DNA from: Fulvivirga ligni
GTDB taxonomy: Bacteria > Bacteroidota > Bacteroidia > Cytophagales > Cyclobacteriaceae
Direction of reading: 5' to 3'
Length of the DNA: 64,000 nucleotides
NCBI RefSeq assembly: GCF_021389935.1
Contig: NZ_CP089979.1
Coordinates: forward strand, 4,755,001 to 4,819,000
Under the pieces are notes generated by a model. The model was given only the letters and a program-made list of their open reading frames with translations, was not told the origin of the DNA and ran no database searches. Position numbers and translations under genes: made by a program. Of the stretch, positions 17,191 to 27,200 are shown piece after piece; the stretch's first letter is position 1; the number at the start of each line of letters is the position of its first letter.

Positions 17191-17319
17191 TATATACTCA
17201 TTACTCACTTCCAATTACTATATACTCAATCCTCCCATCTCATTACTAAAATCTCAATACTATTTACTAAAATCTATCTACTAAAATATACTCAATACTA
17301 CCTACTAATTACTATTTTT
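17190..17319. other. 130-nt stretch without any G on the plus strand
   Basis: From 17190 to 17319 the plus strand consists only of A, C and T, made of loosely repeated TACTAAAATCT and ATACTCAATACTA words. It lies directly upstream of dnaE. No coding or RNA structure is apparent. Confidence 0.85.
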
Positions 17320-17320
17320 G
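17313..17320 (+). promoter_or_regulatory. Possible -7 element for dnaE
   Basis: TATTTTTG fits TAnnTTTG and lies 55 nt before the dnaE start codon. The G-free DNA upstream rules out a TTTG -33 element, so support is weak. Confidence 0.3.
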
Positions 17321-17375
17321 TAATCCGCCCAGCCGCTATGGGCAACGATTGATAACCACTAGCTTCCTTTTTTGA

Positions 17376-20300
17376 ATGTATATAGTTTTTGATACCGAAA
17401 CCACAGGTTTACCGCATAGTTATAGTGCTCCCATCACTGATCTGGATAACTGGCCCAGGCTGGTGCAGCTCGCTTGGCAGCTACATGATGAGAAAGGTAA
17501 GCTCCTGTCTAATCATAACTATATTGTAAAGCCGGAAGGGTTCACCATTCCCTATAACTCTGAAAAAGTTCATGGTATTTCTACCAAAAGAGCTATGGAA
17601 GAGGGCCATGACCTAAAAGAGGTTCTGGATATTTTCTCTAAAGATCTCGATAGAGCTACCATAGTTGTCGGTCATAATATTGAGTTCGATAATAAAATTG
17701 TAGGTACTGAGTATGTTCGAAAAGATCAGTTACCTAAAGGAGAAGAACTTCAGGAAAAGGAAAAGATAGATACTTCTGAAGTATCTAAAGAGTTTTGTCA
17801 GCTGCAAGGTGGTATAGGTGGTAGGCTCAAGGCTCCAAAACTAATAGAGCTACACGAAAAGCTCTTTGGTGTTGGTTTTGGCGATGCTCACGATGCTGCA
17901 TATGACGTTGACGCTACCGCAAAATGTTTTTTCGGCCTAATCACCGAGAAAGTAGTACCTACCATCAATGACATTCCGGTAGAAGAAGTAATCTACGAAG
18001 CGCCGAAGCTGGACGAAGCCAACTTTTCTAAATCAGAAAAGAAAAAAACCGTTACCTATGGTGGTGATAAAGCGGCTGCCCAGAAAATAGATAAGCCGTT
18101 TGTACACATGCACGTGCATACGCAGTTCTCTGTACTACAGGCCGTTCCCGACATTAAAGGTCTGGTAGCCAAGGCGAAAGAATATAATATGCCGGCTGTA
18201 GCACTCACCGATTTGGGTAACATGTTCGGTGCCTTCAAGTTTGTGCGTGAGGCTATAGCCAATGAAATAAAGCCGATTGTTGGTTGTGAATTTTATGTAG
18301 CTGAAGAAAGAACCAAACTAAAATTTACTAAAGACAATCCCGATAAAAGATTTAATCAGGTACTCATTGCCAAAAACAAGAAGGGATACCATAACCTGGC
18401 CAAACTAAGCTCCTTAGCTTATATGGAAGGTCTTTATGGTATTTATCCGCGTATTGATAAAGACCTGATCAAGGAATATTCTGAAGATGTAATCGCCCTC
18501 ACCGGTGGGTTACAATGTGAAGTACCTAACCTGATTCTTAACGTAGGTGAGCACCAGGCTGAGGAAGCATTTCAGTGGTACCTGGAAGTATTTAAAGAAG
18601 ACTTCTACGTAGAGCTACTCCGTCATGGTGAGCGGGCAGGCCAGGGGCTGGAAGAAGAGAACCGTGTTAATGAAGTACTATTGGACTTCGCTAGAAAATA
18701 CCATGTAAAGGTAATAGCGGCCAATGATGTATACTACATCAACCAGAAAGACTCTGAAGCACATGACGTACTGCTTTGTGTAAAAGAAGGTGAAATGAAG
18801 TCCACCCCAATTGGGCGAGGACGAGGCTTCCGATTTGGTTTCCCAAATGACCAGTTCTACTTCAAATCTCAGGAAGAGATGAAGGTGATTTTCAGTGACA
18901 TGCCGGAAGCCATTGAAAACCTTTCTGAGCTCATCGATAAAATTGAAACCTTCAAACTAGACAGAGATGTACTTCTCCCGGCTTTCGACATACCAGAGCA
19001 GTTCAAGCATCCTGATGATGAAAAAGATGGTGGTAAAAGAGGTGAAAATGCCTTTTTAAGACATCTTACTTACGAAGGAGCGAACAAAAGATATGAAGAG
19101 ATCACCGATGAAATTCGCGAGCGTCTAGACTTTGAGCTGCAGACTATTGAAAACACCGGTTATCCTGGTTATTTCCTTATTGTACAGGATTTTACCAGTA
19201 AGGCCCGGGAGATTGGCGTTTCAGTAGGTCCCGGAAGGGGTTCAGCGGCTGGTTCGGCCGTAGCCTACTGTATCGGAATTACCAATGTCGATCCTATTGC
19301 ATACGACCTACTTTTTGAGAGATTCCTGAATCCAGACAGGGTATCACTTCCCGATATTGATATTGACTTTGATGATGAAGGTCGTGAAAGCGTCATTCAA
19401 TACGTAATTGATAAATATGGTCGAAATCAGGTAGCCCAGATCATTACATATGGTACCATGGCGGCCAAATCATCCATTAGAGATGCTGCCCGTGTAATGG
19501 AGCTTTCTTTGGCTGAAGCCAACGATCTGGCGAAATTGATACCTGAAAAGCCCGGAACATCGCTCGACAAAGCCTTTAAAGAAGTAAAGGAGTTGGAACA
19601 GATGCGCCATGGAAAAGACCTGAAAGCCAAGGTATTGAACCAGGCCAAAATTCTGGAAGGATCGGTAAGAAGTACTGGTACTCATGCCTGTGGTGTGATC
19701 ATTACGCCTGATGACCTTACTAAGTTCATCCCGGTATCTACGGCTAAGGACTCTCCTATGCTTATCACACAGTTTGATAACAGTGTAGTAGAGAATGCAG
19801 GTATGTTGAAGATGGACTTCTTGGGTCTAAAAACACTTACCATTATAAAATCGGCCATTGCCAATGTTAAAAAGCGCCATGGCATAGAGATAGATATTGA
19901 CACCATCTCCCTGGAAGACACCAAGACTTATGAGCTCTACCAGCGAGGAGAAACCAACGGTACATTCCAGTTTGAGTCTCCGGGTATGCAGAAGCACCTT
20001 CGCGCCCTGAAGCCCGATAAATTTGAAGACCTTATAGCCATGAACGCCCTGTATCGTCCGGGGCCGATGGAATATATTCCAAACTTTATCGCCAGAAAGC
20101 ATGGTGATGAAGAGATTACTTATGACATAGACGATATGTCAGAATATCTGGCTGAAACCTACGGAATTACGGTATATCAGGAGCAAGTAATGCTTCTGAG
20201 CCAGAAGCTGGCTGGCTTCTCCAAAGGTGATGCGGACGTTCTGCGTAAGGCCATGGGTAAGAAAATCTTTGCCTTACTGGAAAAGCTGAAACCTAAGTTT

Positions 20301-21623
20301 GTAGAAGGAGGTAAAGAAAAGGGCCACGATCCTAAAATACTTGAAAAAGTATGGAAAGACTGGGAAGCCTTTGCCGCTTACGCCTTTAACAAATCACACT
20401 CTACTTGTTACTCCCTTGTAGCCTATCAAACGGCTTACCTGAAAGCCCATTACCCGGCAGAATATATGGCAGCCGTGCTTACTCATAACCAGAGTAACAT
20501 AGAAAAGGTAACGTTCTTCATGGAAGAATGTAGAAATCAAAGTATCAAGGTATTAGGTCCACATATCAATCAGTCAGCGGTAAACTTTGCGGTGAACGAA
20601 GATGGCGAAATTCGCTTTGGACTAGGTGCCATCAAAGGTAGTGGTGAAGCAGCAGTAGAATCCATTATTCAGGAAAGAGAAGCCAATGGCCCTTTTAAAG
20701 ATATTTTTGATTTTGCTGAACGCATCAACCTGAGAACAGTAAACAAGAAAACCTTCGAATGCCTAGCCATGTCCGGTGCTTTCGACTGTTTTGAAGAGTT
20801 CCACAGACGCCAATACTTGCAAGCTCCTGAAGGCGACCAAACGCTGATTGAGAAGGTTATTAAGTATGCCAACAAAATGCAAATGGAGGCCGAGAGCTCT
20901 CAGGCCAGCCTATTTGGTGGCGATTCCGGTGTGGATACTCCTAAGCCGAAGATTCCTAACATGGAGCCTTTCGGCGAAATAGAGAAATTGAACATCGAAA
21001 AAGATGTGGTAGGACTCTATATCTCCGGCCACCCGTTAGATGATTTTGCTTTTGAAATAGAAAGCTTCTGCAACACAGAACTGAACCAGCTCAATGACTT
21101 GACACAACTCACTGGAAAAGAAGTGAGGATAGCTGGTGTGGTATCGTCTTTTGCACATAGAACAACTAAAGGTGGTAAACCGTTTGGTACATTAACCATG
21201 GAGGACTACAACGGTAATTTCACCTTCTTCCTCTTTGGTGATGATTACATCAAGTTCAAGGAGTATTTGATGCAAGGTTGGTTCTTATACATTCAAGGTA
21301 GCGCTACAGAGCGTCGCTGGGGTGATAAGAGTCTGGAATTCAAGATAAGAACTATAGAATTATTAAATGATCTTCGTGATAAAAAGACTAAAGGCGTAAT
21401 GATTAACGTTAAGCTGGAAGAGATCACAGAAGAGATCGTATTAAAATTAGAGAGTATTTGTGAGCAATATCGGGGAGAATGCACCTTCCATTTAAACCTG
21501 GTAGACACTCATGAAAATATCGGAGTTGAGCTTATGTCTAGGAAATACAAGGTAAATCCTAGTAATGAAATGATGAAGGAGATAAAGGACATACCAGAGC
21601 TTCAATGCAGAGTTATGGTATAA
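17376..21623 (+). CDS. dnaE: DNA polymerase III alpha subunit with fused N-terminal proofreading exonuclease
   Basis: Replicative DNA polymerase of 1415 residues, about 230-250 longer than the usual DnaE. The extra N-terminus is a DnaQ-like 3'-5' exonuclease: F-D-T-E-T-T-G-L-P at 5-13 (Exo I), G-H-N-I-E-F-D-N near 110 (Exo II) and A-H-D-A-A-Y-D-V-D-A-T near 172 (Exo III). The PHP domain begins near 243 (H-M-H-V-H-T-Q-F-S). Polymerase motifs include G-P-G-R-G-S-A-A-G-S near 618 and the catalytic P-D-I-D-I-D-F near 658. N-K-S-H-S near 1005 follows, and an OB domain lies near 1245-1330. It acts in the replisome with the clamp and clamp loader. It is a DnaE, not a PolC, because the exonuclease is at the N-terminus rather than inserted in the PHP domain. 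Confidence 0.95.
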   Translation: MYIVFDTETTGLPHSYSAPITDLDNWPRLVQLAWQLHDEKGKLLSNHNYIVKPEGFTIPYNSEKVHGISTKRAMEEGHDLKEVLDIFSKDLDRATIVVGHNIEFDNKIVGTEYVRKDQLPKGEELQEKEKIDTSEVSKEFCQLQGGIGGRLKAPKLIELHEKLFGVGFGDAHDAAYDVDATAKCFFGLITEKVVPTINDIPVEEVIYEAPKLDEANFSKSEKKKTVTYGGDKAAAQKIDKPFVHMHVHTQFSVLQAVPDIKGLVAKAKEYNMPAVALTDLGNMFGAFKFVREAIANEIKPIVGCEFYVAEERTKLKFTKDNPDKRFNQVLIAKNKKGYHNLAKLSSLAYMEGLYGIYPRIDKDLIKEYSEDVIALTGGLQCEVPNLILNVGEHQAEEAFQWYLEVFKEDFYVELLRHGERAGQGLEEENRVNEVLLDFARKYHVKVIAANDVYYINQKDSEAHDVLLCVKEGEMKSTPIGRGRGFRFGFPNDQFYFKSQEEMKVIFSDMPEAIENLSELIDKIETFKLDRDVLLPAFDIPEQFKHPDDEKDGGKRGENAFLRHLTYEGANKRYEEITDEIRERLDFELQTIENTGYPGYFLIVQDFTSKAREIGVSVGPGRGSAAGSAVAYCIGITNVDPIAYDLLFERFLNPDRVSLPDIDIDFDDEGRESVIQYVIDKYGRNQVAQIITYGTMAAKSSIRDAARVMELSLAEANDLAKLIPEKPGTSLDKAFKEVKELEQMRHGKDLKAKVLNQAKILEGSVRSTGTHACGVIITPDDLTKFIPVSTAKDSPMLITQFDNSVVENAGMLKMDFLGLKTLTIIKSAIANVKKRHGIEIDIDTISLEDTKTYELYQRGETNGTFQFESPGMQKHLRALKPDKFEDLIAMNALYRPGPMEYIPNFIARKHGDEEITYDIDDMSEYLAETYGITVYQEQVMLLSQKLAGFSKGDADVLRKAMGKKIFALLEKLKPKFVEGGKEKGHDPKILEKVWKDWEAFAAYAFNKSHSTCYSLVAYQTAYLKAHYPAEYMAAVLTHNQSNIEKVTFFMEECRNQSIKVLGPHINQSAVNFAVNEDGEIRFGLGAIKGSGEAAVESIIQEREANGPFKDIFDFAERINLRTVNKKTFECLAMSGAFDCFEEFHRRQYLQAPEGDQTLIEKVIKYANKMQMEAESSQASLFGGDSGVDTPKPKIPNMEPFGEIEKLNIEKDVVGLYISGHPLDDFAFEIESFCNTELNQLNDLTQLTGKEVRIAGVVSSFAHRTTKGGKPFGTLTMEDYNGNFTFFLFGDDYIKFKEYLMQGWFLYIQGSATERRWGDKSLEFKIRTIELLNDLRDKKTKGVMINVKLEEITEEIVLKLESICEQYRGECTFHLNLVDTHENIGVELMSRKYKVNPSNEMMKEIKDIPELQCRVMV

Positions 21624-21707
21624 AAGTAGTTACATATCTCCCGAAGTATGAATTAATCTATAACAACTCGTAAAAAGGTTGGGCTTTAAGAAACACCTAA
21701 AAACCAG

Positions 21708-22169
21708 ATGGAGGAAAAGTATACGAAATTTGTCGATTCGTTAGACAATATCATTGGTGCTGTTTATAATATTTTATCAGGCAACCAGGGTAAACCTATA
21801 GATTGGGATTTATTCAAGCATCTATTCCATAAAGATGCTAAACTCATCCCTTCAGGCAAAAGAGAAAATGGCGAGATCAGTTGTCGCTACCTCAGCCCTG
21901 AAGAGTACATATCTTCTTCAAGAGATTTCCTTGAAACCAACAGTTTCTTCGAAAAGGAGGTACACAGGATTACGGAAACTTTTGGTACACTAACTCATGT
22001 TTTCAGCACCTATGAATCCAGGAAACACCAAGACGATGATGTTCCATTCACAAGAGGAATAAACAGCATACAGCTGCTTTTTGATAGCAGAAGATGGTGG
22101 ATCATCAACATCTATTGGACAAATGAAAATGACATTAACGTGCTAACGGCAAGATATACCAGCTCATAA
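21708..22169 (+). CDS. NTF2-like (SnoaL-fold) protein
   Basis: A 153-residue protein without a signal peptide. Its motifs L-F-H-K-D-A-K-L, L-S-P-E-E-Y-I, T-H-V-F-S-T-Y, R-G-I-N-S-I-Q-L and W-W-I-I-N-I-Y-W parallel those of the exported protein at 8535-9041, so the two are paralogues in different compartments. It begins 85 nt after dnaE on the same strand and may share its transcript. It ends against a convergent AI-2E transporter gene with 1 nt between stops. No catalytic residue pattern that I can name. Confidence 0.78.
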   Translation: MEEKYTKFVDSLDNIIGAVYNILSGNQGKPIDWDLFKHLFHKDAKLIPSGKRENGEISCRYLSPEEYISSSRDFLETNSFFEKEVHRITETFGTLTHVFSTYESRKHQDDDVPFTRGINSIQLLFDSRRWWIINIYWTNENDINVLTARYTSS

Positions 22170-22170
22170 G

Positions 22171-23274
22171 TTAGTCCGCCTTTCGTTTAATCCAATTTTT
22201 CAGCATTTGCATGCGCCGGCCCAAGTCAGCCCCTTTGTTTTTGGACATAACAAAAGCGAGGGGCCTTAATGATTTATAGTGGTAACAAACTACCTTGAAC
22301 ATGCCTGCAAAAGGTACGCTCATGAACATGCCTGGCACGCCCCATATCATACCTCCGGCTATAATCACAAGAATAGTAAATAGAGGATTTATTGCTACCC
22401 TACCGCCGGTAATTCCTGGTGTGAGAATGTTATTCTCTAAAAACTGGATAATGATGAATAGGATAATGACACCGATGGCGTTGCCTGGCTCATCAGATAC
22501 CAATGTATAAGCCAATGGAATGGCAGCACCAATTAGAGTACCGAAATAAGGTATAAAATTCATCACAGCACTGAGAATACCAAACATGATGGCGTACTCT
22601 ACACCAATAATCATCAAGCCAATAGAATTCAGAAAACATAAGATAGTTACTACTATAAATACTCCGCCTATATAACTCTTGGTAATTTCTGATACCTCTA
22701 AGAGAATCTTACCCATTTTGTATTTGTGCTTTTTACCCGCCACCAGAAACATAAACTTGCGAAAACGATCACGGTAATAAAGCATAAAGAAAATGAATAC
22801 TGGCTGCAGTCCCATCTTCACCACGGTACCGGTGGTAGCATTGAATACTGTCTCCATCATATTACCGCTGTTGTTAAAGATGGCAGCAACTTTATCTCTC
22901 AGCCACCATCTCTGAGGCTCTCCTGACACTCCTGTCAGCTCATCTATCTGCAATTGCAAATGATTGATATTAACCAAGGCCTGATGCTTGAGTTTAGGAA
23001 AATCTTCCACAAAGACAATCGCTTGCTTATAAAGCAAGAACATTCCCGCTGCAAAAATCAAAATCCCTGAAATGATCGATAGCAAGGTTGCCGGCACTCT
23101 TGGCAGACCAGCCTTTTCAAGCAACCTGGCAAAGGGATAGATTAGAAATGAAAATAACATCCCCAGACAAATGGGATATAAAAAATCTCTGGCTACGACT
23201 AATAAACCAAGAGATAAACTGATCAACAATAGAATAACTGTAACCCTGTAAAGGAAGGAGTTGTCGCGTTTCAT
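22171..23274 (-). CDS. AI-2E family transporter (TqsA/PerM-like)
   Basis: Inner-membrane protein of 367 residues with about eight transmembrane helices. The family arrangement is visible: two helices at the N-terminus (Y-R-V-T-V-I-L-L-L and D-F-L-Y-P-I-C-L-G-M-L), a long amphipathic middle (residues about 85-150), then G-V-F-I-V-V-T-I-L, N-F-I-P-Y-F-G-T-L-I-G-A-A-I-P and a conserved G-G-M-I-W-G-V-P-G-M-F near the end. The frame extends three codons to a TTG at 23283; ATG 23274 (M-K-R-D-N) is preferred. Family members export signals or ions; the cargo here is unknown. Confidence 0.9.
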   Translation of the reverse strand: MKRDNSFLYRVTVILLLISLSLGLLVVARDFLYPICLGMLFSFLIYPFARLLEKAGLPRVPATLLSIISGILIFAAGMFLLYKQAIVFVEDFPKLKHQALVNINHLQLQIDELTGVSGEPQRWWLRDKVAAIFNNSGNMMETVFNATTGTVVKMGLQPVFIFFMLYYRDRFRKFMFLVAGKKHKYKMGKILLEVSEITKSYIGGVFIVVTILCFLNSIGLMIIGVEYAIMFGILSAVMNFIPYFGTLIGAAIPLAYTLVSDEPGNAIGVIILFIIIQFLENNILTPGITGGRVAINPLFTILVIIAGGMIWGVPGMFMSVPFAGMFKVVCYHYKSLRPLAFVMSKNKGADLGRRMQMLKNWIKRKAD

Positions 23275-23381
23275 AGCATACAAACACTGTTACGCTGTTA
23301 GTGTTTTATCTGATAAATGTATGCTATGAGACCATTGATAATAATTATGAGTATCAAACCATTAGCCTAAACAAAATGGCC

Positions 23382-23389
23382 TATATTTG
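23382..23389 (+). promoter_or_regulatory. Candidate -7 element of the trxA promoter
   Basis: TATATTTG matches TAnnTTTG of Bacteroidota housekeeping promoters. It lies 50 nt before the trxA start, which leaves a leader of about 40 nt. No clear TTTG -33 box is seen. Confidence 0.45.
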
Positions 23390-23438
23390 CGTTGTATTGA
23401 GATATAAAAAAGAATTCAAATTTTAAAAATATAAAGTA

Positions 23439-23762
23439 ATGAGCAAAGCAATAGAAATCACTGATTCTAATTTTGAAGAGATCATTGGCAGCGATAAGCC
23501 AGTATTAGTGGACTTCTGGGCTGAATGGTGCGGACCATGTAAAATGATCGGACCTGTTGTTGAAGAATTAGCTGGCGATTATGACGGCAAGGCAGTAGTA
23601 GGTAAAGTTAATGTAGACGAGAACCCTAACATTTCTGCTAAATTCGGAATCAGAAGCATTCCTACCCTTTTAGTTTTCAAAGGTGGTGAAGTTGTAGATA
23701 AGCAGGTAGGTGCTGTGCCTAAAGGTGTTTTAGCTCAAAAGCTAGATGCTCAAGTGGCATAA
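23439..23762 (+). CDS. trxA: Thioredoxin
   Basis: A 107-residue cytoplasmic disulfide reductase with the canonical active site W-C-G-P-C-K (residues about 31-36) inside V-D-F-W-A-E-W. It also has the cis-proline loop R-S-I-P-T-L-L-V-F and the conserved G-G-E-V-V-D-K. Length and motifs match thioredoxin 1. It has its own candidate promoter and a strong terminator, so it is probably monocistronic. It would supply reducing power to ribonucleotide reductase, peroxiredoxins and similar enzymes. Confidence 0.96.
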   Translation: MSKAIEITDSNFEEIIGSDKPVLVDFWAEWCGPCKMIGPVVEELAGDYDGKAVVGKVNVDENPNISAKFGIRSIPTLLVFKGGEVVDKQVGAVPKGVLAQKLDAQVA

Positions 23763-23780
23763 GTAAATCTTAAAATAAAC

Positions 23781-23816
23781 AAAAGAGCCGCTTCATATCA
23801 ATGAAGCGGCTCTTTT
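23781..23816. terminator. Bidirectional terminator between trxA and the NUDIX gene
   Basis: A perfect 16-bp inverted repeat (23781-23796 and 23801-23816) with ATCA loop, an A-run on the left and a T-run on the right. It lies between two convergent stop codons and can end both transcripts. Confidence 0.9.
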
Positions 23817-23819
23817 CAT

Positions 23820-24254
23820 TTATACCTTTAGCTTCTCTAAAGCTGCTCTAATAATATCAGCATGGTCAAAGGCGAGTTCGGGCAAATCATTCACTGGAAA
23901 CCATTCGGCTGCCTCAGCATCATCTGCACCTACTAGCTGATGCTCAGATGCAGTCATTTCTCCGGCAAACGCAACAGACACCGCTCTACCTCTAGGATCT
24001 CGTCCTGGTGTTCCAAAAGCCCCTAACTGCACTAAGCTAGTGTGATCTATGCCTACACTGGTTTCTTCCTCAAGTTCTCTCGCTGCAGCCACTGACAGGT
24101 CTTCATCATCTTCCACAAACCCTCCTGGCAGCGTCCAGAGTCCTTTGAAAGGATCGTTCTTGCGCTTCACCAGTACAACTGATCTATCATAGGCATCTGG
24201 TTCATTAAATATTACTGCATCTACTGTTAATAGTATATTTTGTTTAATCGGCAT
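23820..24254 (-). CDS. NUDIX hydrolase
   Basis: A 144-residue pyrophosphohydrolase. The NUDIX box starts at G-G-F-V-E-D-D-E-D (about residue 44) and continues R-E-L-E-E-E-T-S-V, matching G-x5-E-x7-R-E-U-x-E-E-x-G-U except that T-S replaces the usual x-G. The L-V-K-R-K-N-D-P-F-K-G-L-W-T-L-P-G-G lead-in resembles ADP-ribose pyrophosphatase/8-oxo-dGTPase-type members, but the substrate is not fixed. It lies 10 nt downstream of the AsmA-like gene and is probably co-transcribed with it. Confidence 0.9.
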   Translation of the reverse strand: MPIKQNILLTVDAVIFNEPDAYDRSVVLVKRKNDPFKGLWTLPGGFVEDDEDLSVAAARELEEETSVGIDHTSLVQLGAFGTPGRDPRGRAVSVAFAGEMTASEHQLVGADDAEAAEWFPVNDLPELAFDHADIIRAALEKLKV

Positions 24255-24264
24255 ATTGTTCTAA

Positions 24265-27200
24265 TCATTTATCAGGTTCACCACTCGTTACTTTCTCAAA
24301 TTCCTTTCTATTGTTATTTACACCAATGCTGGCCACAAGTCCGCTGAGGAAAGTCTTGGTCCAATAGTTAAATAAGCTCTTCTGCGGATTTCTCTCAAAG
24401 TAGATTTTTCCTTGTCTGAACTTAAAAAGGTGTGGGTTATTTCTATTGATCACAAAAGTATTGGCAAAGAAAGTGGCTATTGAAGTTCCCAGCTTAGCAT
24501 CTCCTGTCTCCTTGTTGAGAATTTTTACTTTCAAATCTTCATAGTAAAAATCCATTGTACCATAGGCCACTTCTTCATTACCTTTAACACTGAACATCAG
24601 GCTGTTAGCGAAGCCTTCCTTTACATCAATAAAAGCATTGTATTTAGTTATGCTGTTATAGACAGTAAGTGATGATGGCTGCAGCTTACCTCCCAAAGTA
24701 AATTCACCATCTTTTGAGTTTAAATCGAAAGTAATAGACAGATCTAGTGGAGCCTCTCCCATTACTTTGGTATGCACATCTACCACCATAGAACCATTTT
24801 TCCTCAGTAGGTCCTTTCTATTGGTTACGTTTTTAAAATCCGCATCTAAATCCATAAAGCTAATAGCACCTGGTTTTATAGCATCTTCCGCCCACTCTGT
24901 GTATATAATATCCACATTTCTTAGCCCTACCCCCTGAAGGTTGAGTGGCTTTTCGTAGTTCAAAAGAAGGGTCTGGTACATAGGTTTTTCTTCAGCCGGA
25001 GCATCTGGCATATTTTTATCCCTATATACATCAATGGTAGCATCTTTCACCAGCAAATATCGACAGTCTATAATCTGACGATTCAGGAATTTATCCAGGT
25101 CAATACCAGAAAGCTTCACCGTACCCACTTTGGTGCTGATATAGTCAGTTTCATACTTTTGCTTCTTAAAATAGTCATCTCTGGAAAAGAGAGGATTGTA
25201 TTCTAAATTTTGTACGGTAAGACTTGAGTCTTTGGAAGCGAATTTCAAATTACCCAGCACCCATTGATACAGACCGTCTTTACTTTTCAATGTTAGGTTA
25301 GGTGTATTCAAATGAATGTTATCAAAAACCAATAGATTTTCATTCAAATTAGTTTTGGCATCCAATTTCACCCCTTCCACCTCTACAGAAAAGTCTTTGA
25401 GGTCAAGATCGTCCTTTTCTCTTTTGATTAGTAAATCTCCACGGCTCAGCACCAGGCTTTTAATGACAATCTTATTGAGGGAAGAACCTTCTAAAAGTTT
25501 GTTTCTAGATTTTGATTTGGTGTTAATTTCAATCTTTGGCTTAGGTAGTTTTATCCTGTCTACCAGCAGATTATGATCCTCTACCAAAGCATATAAATCA
25601 GGAATACTTCCTTCGAAACGTGGGATTTCTATCGTGTTATTTTTTTCAGTCTGATTGTACAGCAGATGATTTACTTTGAGCGCATTATTGCGAGAATCAA
25701 CAATTACATTTTTCATTAAAAGACTGGTCTTTTGCTGCTTCAGGCTAACCTCTTTTATACTGGCTTCTACATTACGTACAAAAGGTATTTTATACTTCCA
25801 ATCTCGGGTTTCCGAAATATTTACATCTTGTAGGTCAGCATTTAGTTCACTAATTCTAAGGCCTTTTTCATTAGAGATGTTGGCACCTGCCAGGGAAACC
25901 TTCTTTACCCTTACATCAGGAAAAACATCATTAATCTGCTTTCTTAATTGCTCAAAAGACCAATCCTTTTGAGAATCATTTGCTGCGGCTTTAAGTCGTA
26001 AATCAGGTTTCAATAGTATGATATTCCTTACGTCTAACTGCTTATCATTGAAGAGTTTATCAATATTAGTCCCCAGCATGACGAGGCTATCAATAGATAC
26101 CTCCTGACTACCAGATAGCCTGAAGTTTTTAGCAGTAATCTTCTTATCAGCATCAGAAATAAATAGCTTTCTTAATGTGATGTTATTTTTCTCATCCTTT
26201 ATTGTAGTAGCATCAAGATTCGCCTTAAGACCAGCTATATCCACTCTCTCATTGAGTGAAAGACTATTAAAGGAAAGGCTTTTCACTTTGGATTTCAGCC
26301 ATTCTTTGCCGCTTTTGGTGATAGTCACATTTCCATATCCTAACTGAATCTTACCTAAATTGAGCTCGGCAGTTTTAGAAGATTCTGATGACTTCTTTAA
26401 CTGATCTGCATCCATTTTAAGATTAAAACCCCCAACATAAAGACCATTAATAGCCTTCAAAGGATCTTCAAAAATGATAGAGATACCTCCTACAGGCACT
26501 TTCACATCATTAAAGTCTAGTTCCACACCTTTATCATTTCTGATCTGAGCCGTTTGCATATAAGCATAATTAGCCTCGCCTTGTGTAAGCTTTACTTGGT
26601 GAAACTTCGCGTTAAGATGATCAGACGGGGAAACAGAAATATCTTTAGCGCTGAGATACATTCGGATGCTGTCCAAATAAAGATTCGATTTGCCTTCTTC
26701 GTTATAAACCCTTCCAATGGCCGTGTTCAAATCTTCGATATTCACCAAGGCTCTACCCTTTTTATGCAAAGTGATGGCCCCTTTTTCTACTTTTATACTA
26801 TCGGCCCGAAGCACATCGAAAACCGCCCCCACCTGGGTGGGTAGATCGAGCTCTTTGTTTTTGGATTTCTTATTTTCCTTGAGGTAAAACTGGATGTCTG
26901 GCTGGTATATCAATACATGGCTCATGATCATCTCATTGTTATCAATGAACTTCTCAAACTCAAAACCAGAGACTTCCATATGCGGAGCATTGATATTTAC
27001 CACTCCGCCTTGCTGTTGTTTCACTTTATCTGTGAGTCTGTCAAATACCTGCAGGGAGTCTACGGTGATGTATGACTTATCAGTAGTAGTAAAGAATAGA
27101 CTACCAAATTTGAGCACGTGAACACTGTCAGGCATGGTATACATATAGTTCTTCAACCCCACAGAAGCACTGTCATAAGCAATCTCACTGTAAGCCAAGG

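Noticed and set aside
17119-17352. 77-codon open frame before dnaE
   Set aside because: It translates the period-30 repeat and the G-free stretch only; low-complexity product.
17376-21623. PolC-type polymerase
   Set aside because: In PolC the exonuclease interrupts the PHP domain; here it precedes an uninterrupted PHP and the order is that of DnaE.
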